Assembly: GCA_023410645.1 (NCBI GenBank)
Contig: JAEYPQ010000029.1
Coordinates: 1 to 37,554, forward strand
Source of the DNA: Bacillota bacterium
GTDB taxonomy: Bacteria; Bacillota; Clostridia; TANB77; CAG-465
Direction: 5' to 3'
Length of the DNA: 37,554 bases
Shown one piece after another: positions 29,973 through 37,554 of the stretch. Below the pieces are notes generated by a model. That model saw nothing but the letters and a program-made list of their open reading frames with translations, did not search any database and was not told the origin of the DNA. A program made the translations under genes and the position numbers. Position 1 is the stretch's first letter; every line of letters begins with the position of its first letter.

Positions 29973-30557
29973 TTGGAAAACCTATACATTTATGTACAAA
30001 AGGAAAATCTTGATAATATTTCAAAATACGGAATGAAATTATCTGAATATGCAAATAAAATATTATCCATTTCAAATAATGAAAAAAAAGGAATTGTTGC
30101 TTTTTTATCACCAAAAGATACTCCATTATATATTGATGAAGATTATATATGTTTAAGAATTAACACAAAAAATCTAAACATAATTATATATAACAGTATT
30201 TGTGAAAACACTAGTTTTTTTAACCAATTTATATGTAAATTTGATGATTATACTTTAGGAAGCTATGAAGATCCTGTTGCACTTATTTGTTCTTCAATTT
30301 TACCTGAGAATATATTTACATATAACAAAATAATAGATTTACCATTAATAGTTGAAAACTCTAAAGATTATTATTACGAAAAATCTATCAATTATATGAT
30401 AGAAAATAATAAATTTACAAAATTTGAATTATATCAAATGCTTTTAATTTTAGGTGAACAAAAGAAAGTATTTGATAGTGAAACTACAGGAGAAAAACTT
30501 AGAATCTACAAGGATAAAGTATCCGGTAAAAAATACACAAAAAAAAGTAGCTTTTAG
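29973..30557 (+). CDS. Unknown 194-residue protein, possible ART-like fold
   Basis: I do not recognise this with confidence. It has no signal peptide and is probably cytoplasmic. The N-terminus, YIYVQKENLDNISKYGMK, resembles the opening 'Y-h-x-T-x-x-x-L-x-x-I-x-x-x-G' of ADP-ribosyltransferase-fold proteins such as DarT and KptA. GIVAFLSPKDTPLY and a later ICLRINTK could be following strands. This is pattern-level inference and no catalytic set can be named. The C-terminal third (about 135-194) is helical and basic. The start is TTG, with GGAGG 7 nt before it. It is a single-gene unit; its stop codon overlaps the stop of the convergent HlyD-like gene inside a shared terminator. Confidence 0.7.
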   Translation: MENLYIYVQKENLDNISKYGMKLSEYANKILSISNNEKKGIVAFLSPKDTPLYIDEDYICLRINTKNLNIIIYNSICENTSFFNQFICKFDDYTLGSYEDPVALICSSILPENIFTYNKIIDLPLIVENSKDYYYEKSINYMIENNKFTKFELYQMLLILGEQKKVFDSETTGEKLRIYKDKVSGKKYTKKSSF

Positions 30558-30567
30558 CTACTTTTTT
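30541..30567. terminator. Bidirectional terminator containing both stop codons
   Basis: AAAAAAGTAGCT and AGCTACTTTTTT arms surround a 3-nt loop. The two convergent coding regions overlap by 4 nt within the hairpin. Confidence 0.85.
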
Positions 30568-31750
30568 CTGATAAAATTACTTCATCATAAATTCTTATAG
30601 AATTGTTATTCTCTATTCCAAGTTCATTTTTTTTATCATCATCCATATTTTTTACTATATATATACTATCTGTATTTGCAACAATTTGTATTGGAATATT
30701 AATGTAGTCCCCATTTTTTAATATTCTTACAAATTGATATTTTCCGTCATCACTATTATTTATTGCAGCTTCAGGAACTGCCATACCGCTATATTTAGTC
30801 CATATTATTTCCATACTAACTTCTCTATTATCTCCAAAGTTCTCAATTCCATTATTTACTTCGAAAATACAATAGTTATAATCTGCTGTCTTTATATTCT
30901 TAACAAGTTTTCCACTTATATCTTGATTGTTTTCTACTATCCTTATCGTATAAGTGCTTCCCTCCTTTATAAATTTATCATTTTCATCTATATTTTTCTT
31001 CACAATTACATATGCATTATAATTGTTAATTACTTTTACTCCAAATTTATTATTTGAATTATCTTCATAAGATTTCATGATTTTATCTAAATCAGATGTA
31101 GTATAATTGAATACATCATCAATACTATATTTATTTTCTAGATCATCAATTTTATATGATACGATACCAGATTTTATAGCTTTTATATTATCAGCTGCAT
31201 CTTTACTTTTTTCTTCTAAATCTTCTCTTTGTGTTATTAATTCTCTTATTTTAGAACCTGCTGGGCTAAGTTCTCCTAGAACTAATACTTTTTTATATGA
31301 AAGTTCATCTAATTTTGCTTTATATTCTTGCATTTTAACATATGAAGTAGTATTTTTTGATTCTGTTATTATGTCTGAGATCTGTGAATCTATATTTGAT
31401 ACCTCATTTGAATATACTAGGGGAAGATCTTTTATAAGAGACTGAATTTCCATATCCATTTTAGAAATTTGATCTGAAAATTCTTCATATTTATTATTTT
31501 TATAAACAGCAATCGTATCATCTTTTGCAACTCTTTTATATTGCTCAATTATAGGTACTATTACACTTGATTCATTTATATCTATTGTTGTCTCACTCTT
31601 TAAAATACAACCAACTGTATCAAGAGTCTTTTCAATATTTCCATTTACTATAGTATATTTCTCTAAATTATTAAAAAATGTATTATATGTAATAATACCA
31701 ATTACTATAAAAAATATAAAAAGAATTAATAATAATCTCTTATTTTTCAT
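30554..31750 (-). CDS. HlyD-like membrane-fusion/adaptor protein
   Basis: A 398-residue protein. One N-terminal transmembrane helix (about 5-26) is followed by a biotinyl-lipoyl-like start (IVNGNIEKTLDTVGCILKSE) and an alpha-helical coiled-coil hairpin (about 85-190). The second lipoyl half is IKSGIVSYKIDDLE, and a beta-barrel region rich in strands (KFIKEGSTYTIRI, AVPEAAINN, QFVRILKNG) runs to the end. This is the layout of Gram-positive HlyD/MFP adaptors that work with ABC exporters or similar transporters. No transporter gene is next to it. AGGAG precedes the ATG. It starts 21 bp after miaA, so it is the last gene of mutS-mutL-miaA, an unusual companion. Confidence 0.82.
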   Translation of the reverse strand: MKNKRLLLILFIFFIVIGIITYNTFFNNLEKYTIVNGNIEKTLDTVGCILKSETTIDINESSVIVPIIEQYKRVAKDDTIAVYKNNKYEEFSDQISKMDMEIQSLIKDLPLVYSNEVSNIDSQISDIITESKNTTSYVKMQEYKAKLDELSYKKVLVLGELSPAGSKIRELITQREDLEEKSKDAADNIKAIKSGIVSYKIDDLENKYSIDDVFNYTTSDLDKIMKSYEDNSNNKFGVKVINNYNAYVIVKKNIDENDKFIKEGSTYTIRIVENNQDISGKLVKNIKTADYNYCIFEVNNGIENFGDNREVSMEIIWTKYSGMAVPEAAINNSDDGKYQFVRILKNGDYINIPIQIVANTDSIYIVKNMDDDKKNELGIENNNSIRIYDEVILSEKSS

Positions 31751-31771
31751 ACTTTCTCCTTAAAATGTAAA

Positions 31772-32701
31772 TTATAAATCTTTTATTATAATATCGACTA
31801 AATTTTCTCTATTATCTTTTGGACTAAGCCATATAACATTTAATTTATTTTTAAACCACGTAATTTGCCTTTTTGCATATTTCCTTGTTTCTTGCTTTAA
31901 ATTCTGAATACAATTTTCCAAAGAATCCTCTCCTCTAATATATGGAAATAATTCTTTATATCCTATTGCTTGCATACATGTTGAGTCATCAGGCAATTTC
32001 ATGTTGTATACAATTGTCGCTTCATTCAATAGTCCATCTTGAATCATCATATCTACTCTTTTATTTATTCTTTCATATAATTTTTCTCTATCGTAATCTA
32101 TTGCATAAATTTTAAAATTATATTTCGCATTGTTTTGCTCAATTCTGCTTTTTTCTTCATCTATATGTAGAGATTTAATTTTATCAGAATTTTTTGCTAT
32201 TTCAAGAGCTCTTATTACACGTTTAATATTATTTGGATGGATTTTTTGTGCTTCTTCAATATCTATTTCTTTTAACATATTATACACATATTCATTTGAT
32301 TTATCTTTTGCAAGATTATATAAATAATTTCGATATTTCTCATCTATCTCTTGTTCATCAAACTGCATATCATTAACTATAGCACTTATATATAATCCAG
32401 TCCCACCAACAACAATTGGAGTTTTTCCCCTTGAAATAATATCATATATTTTATCATAGCACATTTGCTTAAAATCTGCAACACTAAATTTTTGTATAGG
32501 ATCGCAAATATCAATTAGATGATGAGGTATACCTTGTGCCTCATCATCTGTAATTTTTGCTGTACCTATATTTAGACCTTTATATATCTGCATTGAATCT
32601 GCAGATATTATTTCACCATTTACTCGCTTTGCTAGATCTACACTAAGCCCAGTTTTACCTGACGCAGTTGGACCTACAATACATATAACAGTTGGTTTCA
32701 T
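31772..32701 (-). CDS. miaA: tRNA dimethylallyltransferase
   Basis: A 309-residue enzyme that adds a dimethylallyl group to A37 of tRNAs reading codons that start with U. The P-loop GPTASGKT (10-17), the DSMQIYKGLNIGTAK motif, GIPHHLID, VGGTGLYI and the C-terminal TRKYAKRQITWFK are all typical. AAGGA lies before the ATG. It starts 14 bp after mutL, in the common mutS-mutL-miaA order; the usual hfq partner does not follow. Confidence 0.96.
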   Translation of the reverse strand: MKPTVICIVGPTASGKTGLSVDLAKRVNGEIISADSMQIYKGLNIGTAKITDDEAQGIPHHLIDICDPIQKFSVADFKQMCYDKIYDIISRGKTPIVVGGTGLYISAIVNDMQFDEQEIDEKYRNYLYNLAKDKSNEYVYNMLKEIDIEEAQKIHPNNIKRVIRALEIAKNSDKIKSLHIDEEKSRIEQNNAKYNFKIYAIDYDREKLYERINKRVDMMIQDGLLNEATIVYNMKLPDDSTCMQAIGYKELFPYIRGEDSLENCIQNLKQETRKYAKRQITWFKNKLNVIWLSPKDNRENLVDIIIKDL

Positions 32702-32715
32702 CTTATCATTCCTTT

Positions 32716-34671
32716 TTATTTTCTTAAAAATCTTCTTTCTATTTCATATTTTGAAATTTCATAAGCAGTTGGTCTTCCATGTGGACATGTAAATGGTCTT
32801 TCAAGTTTAATCATCTCTGAAATTAATGCTTTTTGCTCTTTTTCATCAAGTTTCATATTTCCCTTTACTGCTGCCTTACATGCAACTGTGGCAAGAAATC
32901 TAAATTCTTTTTCGCTTTTCTCTGTTTTCATTGCTCCAAGTAATTCATCAATTATATCCTTAAACATTGATTTATATTCAATATCATATCCTATGTTTGG
33001 AACACCCGATATTTTAATTGCATTATCACCAAAATCATCTATAATAAATCCAGTTTTTTCAAACATTTCAATGTTTTCATCAACAGCACTTTTTTCTTTA
33101 GATGTAAGCTCAACAAGTATTGGAATAAGTAGTAGTTGACTTTGTCTATCTTTAGAATAATAATTAGATTTAATTTGTTCATATAATAATCTTTCATGTG
33201 CTGCATGTTGATCAATAATATACATTTTATCTTTTATCTGTATAATTATATAGGTATCGAAAACTTGTCCAACATATTTATATGCTAATTCCTCCATTTG
33301 AGGTAAATTTGGTAGTGTATCGATATTATTCATTTCAACTTGTACATTAGGTATAAAATCTTGTTTTTGAACATTATTTTCAATAGTTTCTTCAATTCTA
33401 TCTTCCTTTAATGAAACATCATTAACTAAATTATCTTTTATTTCATATACATCATCTGATTTAGAAATCTCAGAATCAAATCTTTTAGGGACATAATTTA
33501 ATTCAAAATTATTAGATGAATTAGAAGATTGTTCTTTTTCTGCTTCACTTTTAGAACCTACATTATCATTTTCCACATTACTTGAAAAAATATTATTAGG
33601 TTTAGCATAATTATTAACATTATTAACAAAACTAGTTACTTTTCTTTCTTCAATAATATTTGTAAAAGGACTATCTTCTTTTTGTTTTTTCTCTAGTGCT
33701 GTTTTTACGGCAGCATAAACAGCTTGAAAAATTTGGCTCTCATTTTCAAATTTTATTTCTAATTTTGCTGGATGAACATTTACATCTATATGAGTAGGAT
33801 TTATATTTAAGTTAATAACTGCAAAAGGAAATTTATTAATTGCAAATTTTTCAGCGCAAGCTTTATCTAAAGCACTAGTAATTGTCTTATCTTTTATAAA
33901 TCTTGAATTTACAAAAGTAAATTGGTGCATTCTTGTTGATCTAGATATTTGTGGTAAACCAATCATACCACTTACAGAAATGCCATCAAATTCATATTCA
34001 AGTGGTATTACATTTTGATATATTTCTTTTCCAAATATATCATAAATAGTAGAATGTAGATCACCTTTTCCAGATGTTTGAATTACCACTTTTGAATTAC
34101 TTACATATTTAAAACTAATATGTGGATTTGCAAGTGCAATCCTTATAATAACATCTTCTATATACCCTGCTTCAGTATAATCTTTTTTTAAAAATTTAAA
34201 TCTTGCTGGAACATTATAAAATATATCTTGTATTTCAATTTTTGTTCCTTGTGTTGTTGCTGTTTGGTTTATATATTCAAATTTTCCAGCACTTACTTTA
34301 GCTATTGAACCAATTTCCTCGTCTTTATTTTTTGTAGTTAAAGTAACTTTTGAAATAGCCGCAATTGAGGCAAGAGCCTCACCCCTAAACCCCATTGAAG
34401 TTATTTTTAACAAATCTTCTTCCTGTCTTATTTTACTTGTTGCATGTCTTTCAAATGCCATTTCTATATCATCAGAATGAAATCCTACTCCATTATCAAC
34501 AATTTTTATATAGGCTATTCCACCATTTCTAATTTCAACAGTAATTGCAGTGGCACCTGCATCAATTGAATTTTCAACTAATTCTTTTACAATTGATGAT
34601 GGTCTATCAACAACCTCCCCAGCTGCTATTTTATTTACTGTATGTTCATCTAATAATATTATATTTCCCAT
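32716..34671 (-). CDS. mutL: DNA mismatch repair protein MutL, endonuclease type
   Basis: A 651-residue protein. The N-terminal GHKL ATPase has ELVENSIDAGA, DNGVGF and GFRGEALASI. A long Asn/Ser/Glu-rich linker (about 350-445) leads to the C-terminal dimerization domain with the endonuclease metal motif DQHAAHERLLYE, ACKAAVKGN and CPHGRP. MutL of this type nicks the error-containing strand itself, fitting the absence of MutH in Firmicutes. The ATG at 34671 is chosen because GGAGGTG lies 6 nt before it; the GTG at 34680 is part of that ribosome site. It starts 25 bp after mutS. Confidence 0.96.
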   Translation of the reverse strand: MGNIILLDEHTVNKIAAGEVVDRPSSIVKELVENSIDAGATAITVEIRNGGIAYIKIVDNGVGFHSDDIEMAFERHATSKIRQEEDLLKITSMGFRGEALASIAAISKVTLTTKNKDEEIGSIAKVSAGKFEYINQTATTQGTKIEIQDIFYNVPARFKFLKKDYTEAGYIEDVIIRIALANPHISFKYVSNSKVVIQTSGKGDLHSTIYDIFGKEIYQNVIPLEYEFDGISVSGMIGLPQISRSTRMHQFTFVNSRFIKDKTITSALDKACAEKFAINKFPFAVINLNINPTHIDVNVHPAKLEIKFENESQIFQAVYAAVKTALEKKQKEDSPFTNIIEERKVTSFVNNVNNYAKPNNIFSSNVENDNVGSKSEAEKEQSSNSSNNFELNYVPKRFDSEISKSDDVYEIKDNLVNDVSLKEDRIEETIENNVQKQDFIPNVQVEMNNIDTLPNLPQMEELAYKYVGQVFDTYIIIQIKDKMYIIDQHAAHERLLYEQIKSNYYSKDRQSQLLLIPILVELTSKEKSAVDENIEMFEKTGFIIDDFGDNAIKISGVPNIGYDIEYKSMFKDIIDELLGAMKTEKSEKEFRFLATVACKAAVKGNMKLDEKEQKALISEMIKLERPFTCPHGRPTAYEISKYEIERRFLRK

Positions 34672-34696
34672 AAATTTCACCTCCTAAATTAAATTT

Positions 34697-37297
34697 CTAA
34701 TTTAATTTTTCTTTTAATTTATATAAAACTTCTAAAGCATCTTTTGGTGTAAGTTCATCTAGATCTGTTTTTTCTAATATTTTAGTTATTTCAGCCATCT
34801 TGTAATTAAACATATCTACTTGTATTTCCTCAGTTGTAATTTTCTTCTTTTTCTCATCTATTGTCTTTTTAGCAAGTCCTATATTTTCAAGATTTTGTAG
34901 TATTTCCTTAGCTCTTTTAATTATAGAACTTTTAATTCCTGCAAGCTTTGCAACATGTATACCATATGATTCATCAGCTCCACCACGAACTATTTTTCTT
35001 AAGAAGATAACATCTTCACCTTTTTCTTTTACAGCAATGGAGTAGTTCTTTACTCCATCTAACTTATCTTCAAGTTCAGTTAATTCATGATAATGGGTAG
35101 CAAACAATGTTTTTGCGCCAATATTTTCTTTATTTGCAATATGTTCTACTGTTGCCCAAGCTATAGAAAGTCCATCATAAGTTGATGTACCTCTACCAAT
35201 TTCATCTAGTATTAAAAGACTATTTTCAGTTGCATTTTCAATTATGTTTGACAACTCTTGCATTTCAACCATAAATGTAGATTGTCCCATTGCAAGATCA
35301 TCTGAGGCACCGATTCTTGTAAATATTCTATCAACAATTGATATGTGAGCCTCATCAGCTGGAACAAAACTTCCTATTTGTGCCATATATGTTGTAAGTG
35401 CTACTTGCCTCATATATGTTGATTTACCAGCCATATTAGGACCAGTTATAATTAAGAATCTATCATCCTTATTATTTAAAATTACGTCATTTGGTATGAA
35501 TTCTGTATCCTTTAATGCTTTTTCTACCACTGCATGTCTGCCATTTGTTATATTTATTTCTCCATTTGTTGTAATTTCAGGCTTAATATATCTATTATCA
35601 ATTGCAACTGTTGAAAAAGAACACAAAACATCAAGTGTAGATATGATTCTTGCTGTCTTTTGTACACGAATTACTTCAAAAGCAATCTTTTCTCTTATTT
35701 CACAGAATAAATTATATTCTAAATCAACTAATTTATCTTTGGCTCCAAGTATTTTATCCTCAATTTCCTTTAACTCTTCTGTAATATATCTTTCTGCACC
35801 AGCTAAAGTTTGTTTTCTTATATACCTATCTTCTGGTATAAGATCTCTATACGAATTTGTAACTTCAATATAGTATCCAAAAACTCTGTTATATCCAACT
35901 CTTAGCCATTTACCTTTAATTCCAGTTCTTTCCTTCTCTTTGGCCTCAAGTTCCATCAACCAGTCTTGTCCTTCAGTAGAGGCTCTTCTATATTCATCTA
36001 CGAACTCATTATATCCACTTTTAATAATTCCGCCTTCCTTAATTGTAATTCCAGGATATTCAACTATAGAATTATCAATTAAATTATATATATCCTCTAA
36101 TACATCTAACTCTTGTAGTAATTCATATAGGTATTTATCTTTACTTACATTTACAATGTCGGTTAATGTAGCCTTCAGAGAAGGTAGCTTCTCAAGTGAA
36201 TTTTTAAGAGATACCATTTCTCTTGCGTTTGCACTAGTACCTACAATCTTGGAAATTATACGTTCAATATCATATACAGTCTTTAATGTATCCATTAAAT
36301 CCATCCTGTAAATATTATTTTCTATTAAAGAACTAACTGCATTCAATCTTTTTTCAATTTCTTCTTTTTCAAGTAAAGGTGATTCTAACCATTTTCTAAG
36401 AAGTCTACTTCCCATTGCAGTTACAGTATTATCAAGTACCCAAAGAAGGCTACCTTTTTTTGTCTTTTCTCTATTCGATTCTAAAATTTCTAAGTTCCTT
36501 CTTGTTGAAGTATCAAGTTGCATAAATTTCTCTATCTGATACTTTTGAATGTTATTTAGCTGTTCAATACTTGTTTTTTGAGTTTCCTCTACATAATTTA
36601 AGAGTAAAGTTGAAGCCAAATATTCTATATCATTAAGTTTAACTTCTGTATCATTTATTACTTTGGTTAGATATTTATTCTCTCCTAAATTTTCATAATT
36701 TGAAATATATATATTAAAGTTTTTACTAATTGTTCTTGATAATATTTTTCCAGCCTTATCCTTATCTGGTATTAATATTTCTGATGGACTTATTCTTGAA
36801 ATTTCATTAATTACCTTAATATCAATATCATTTCCAGACATACTTGATACTAAGAAATCTCCTGTAGATACATCACAAAAAGCAATTCCACATTCATTTT
36901 TCTTTTCTATAATTGCAAGTACATAATTATTCTTTTTTTCATCAAGCATGGCAAGCTCAGTTATTGTTCCTGGTGTAACTATTTTTACAACATCGCGTTT
37001 TACAATTCCTTTTGCATCCTTTGGATCCTCAACTTGTTCGCATATTGCTACTTTATAGCCTTTTTCAACCATTTTTTGTATATATGGATTTATTGCATGA
37101 TACGGAATACCACACATTGGTGCTCTTTCTTCAAGTCCGCAATCTTTTCCAGTAAGAGTAAGTTCTAATTCCCTACTACATATTACAGCTTGTTCAAAAA
37201 ACATTTCATAGAAATCACCTAATCTATAAAAAACAATACAATCTTTATACTTTTCAACAGTTTCCATATACTGTTGCATCATTGGTGTAAGTGCCAT
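34697..37297 (-). CDS. mutS: DNA mismatch repair protein MutS
   Basis: An 866-residue full-length MutS1. The mismatch-reading Phe-x-Glu lies in LGDFYEMF near the N-terminus, followed by the connector, lever and clamp domains. The ATPase has Walker A GPNMAGKST (619-627), the Walker B region LLILDEIGRGTSTYDG and ATHYHELTEL. The C-terminus is helical with ELTPKDALEVLYKLKEK, the conserved dimer/tetramer end. It recognises mispairs and small loops and recruits MutL. AGGAGG precedes the ATG, and a good promoter lies about 35 bp upstream. It is first in mutS-mutL-miaA-HlyD-like. Confidence 0.97.
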   Translation of the reverse strand: MALTPMMQQYMETVEKYKDCIVFYRLGDFYEMFFEQAVICSRELELTLTGKDCGLEERAPMCGIPYHAINPYIQKMVEKGYKVAICEQVEDPKDAKGIVKRDVVKIVTPGTITELAMLDEKKNNYVLAIIEKKNECGIAFCDVSTGDFLVSSMSGNDIDIKVINEISRISPSEILIPDKDKAGKILSRTISKNFNIYISNYENLGENKYLTKVINDTEVKLNDIEYLASTLLLNYVEETQKTSIEQLNNIQKYQIEKFMQLDTSTRRNLEILESNREKTKKGSLLWVLDNTVTAMGSRLLRKWLESPLLEKEEIEKRLNAVSSLIENNIYRMDLMDTLKTVYDIERIISKIVGTSANAREMVSLKNSLEKLPSLKATLTDIVNVSKDKYLYELLQELDVLEDIYNLIDNSIVEYPGITIKEGGIIKSGYNEFVDEYRRASTEGQDWLMELEAKEKERTGIKGKWLRVGYNRVFGYYIEVTNSYRDLIPEDRYIRKQTLAGAERYITEELKEIEDKILGAKDKLVDLEYNLFCEIREKIAFEVIRVQKTARIISTLDVLCSFSTVAIDNRYIKPEITTNGEINITNGRHAVVEKALKDTEFIPNDVILNNKDDRFLIITGPNMAGKSTYMRQVALTTYMAQIGSFVPADEAHISIVDRIFTRIGASDDLAMGQSTFMVEMQELSNIIENATENSLLILDEIGRGTSTYDGLSIAWATVEHIANKENIGAKTLFATHYHELTELEDKLDGVKNYSIAVKEKGEDVIFLRKIVRGGADESYGIHVAKLAGIKSSIIKRAKEILQNLENIGLAKKTIDEKKKKITTEEIQVDMFNYKMAEITKILEKTDLDELTPKDALEVLYKLKEKLN

Positions 37298-37333
37298 ATT
37301 GTCCTCCTATCATATTTTTAAATTTATTGTATA

Positions 37334-37362
37334 ATTATATCAAAAAAAGTATCTTTTTACAA
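37334..37362 (-). promoter_or_regulatory. Promoter of the mutS operon
   Basis: The minus strand reads TTGTAA (37357-37362), a 17-bp spacer and an extended TGATATAAT -10 (37334-37339). Confidence 0.65.
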
Positions 37363-37391
37363 TACATATACAAATGTTTAATTATATAAAT

Positions 37392-37426
37392 AAAAAAAAG
37401 AACCAACTATAACATATAGTGGTTCT
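37392..37426 (-). terminator. Terminator of a gene beyond the right edge
   Basis: AGAACCA plus CTAT pair with ATAG plus TGGTTCT (one bulged A), followed on the minus strand by eight U residues. It is the 3' end of a minus-strand transcript entering from outside the window. Confidence 0.75.
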
Positions 37427-37437
37427 CCAGACCGTAG

Positions 37438-37467
37438 ACAAACCCCACATTTTTTTGTGAGGTTTGT
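37438..37467. repeat. Second hairpin of a tandem hairpin unit
   Basis: ACAAACCCCACA pairs with TGTGAGGTTTGT with one mismatch across a T-only loop. It is joined to the terminator at 37392-37426 by an 11-base linker. From 37471 to 37554 I see no gene. Confidence 0.5.
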
Positions 37468-37554
37468 TTTCTATTTTTACAATTAATAACTATTTTTATG
37501 ATTTTATTGGTGAAAATATTAAAAATCAGATTAATTGTGGATAAAAGACCATCT

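Noticed and set aside
1..37554. CRISPR array, insertion sequence or rRNA operon
   Set aside because: No regularly spaced repeats, transposase frames with terminal repeats, or rRNA sequences were seen.

Overview
The window is very AT-rich chromosomal DNA from a low-GC Firmicute, most likely an uncultured, gut-type Clostridia lineage. The evidence is the gene content and order: SRP RNA-dnaX-ybaB-recR as in Bacillus, a WalR/WalK pair, mutS-mutL-miaA, a YabE-like protein beside rsmA, and DnaD plus DnaI-type primosome proteins. Shine-Dalgarno sites are strong (GGAGG type). Promoters are TTGACA/TATAAT-like with 17-bp spacers, often with an extended TGnTATAAT -10 box. The genetic code is standard, because dnaX ends in TGA. 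Genes are tightly packed, and many convergent pairs share one bidirectional terminator.

Layout. 1-1.1 kb: edge terminators, a small holin-like membrane protein and an XRE regulator. 1.1-4.0 kb: walR-walK-tatD. 4.1-7.8 kb: murI, then recR, ybaB, dnaX and a short SRP RNA on the minus strand. 7.8-11.8 kb: an anchored unknown protein, a small hydrophobic protein, and an operon of two unknown proteins with a VirD4/TraG-type coupling ATPase. 11.8-14.3 kb: a CofE-like ligase homologue and a VanW/G5 wall protein. 14.5-17.8 kb: RNase P RNA, a small Cys-containing protein and gyrA. 17.9-20.9 kb: a DnaJ-like chaperone convergent with dnaD-dnaI. 21.0-24.3 kb: a second conjugation-like operon (a second coupling-type ATPase, VirB2-like pilin, VirB6/TrbL-like channel protein, small VirB3/PrgI-like membrane protein). 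24.6-24.85 kb: tRNA-Lys, tRNA-Glu and tRNA-Thr. 25-29.4 kb: rsmA, a G5/lytic transglycosylase, lemA, htpX and dut. 29.4-30.6 kb: two unknown genes. 30.6-37.3 kb: mutS-mutL-miaA and an HlyD-like adaptor.

Most genes serve replication, repair, tRNA and ribosome maturation and wall homeostasis. The accessory part is a set of type IV secretion-like genes split over two loci about 10 kb apart among housekeeping genes. No relaxase, VirB4 ATPase, integrase or attachment site is visible here. The pilin-like gene has a clear signal peptide in frame but no canonical start codon, and two of its operon partners start with TTG. This split apparatus is the best candidate for something undescribed. Other points of note are a short, Alu-less SRP RNA with its own promoter, an alanine at the quinolone-determining GyrA position, and several operator-like palindromes on promoters.
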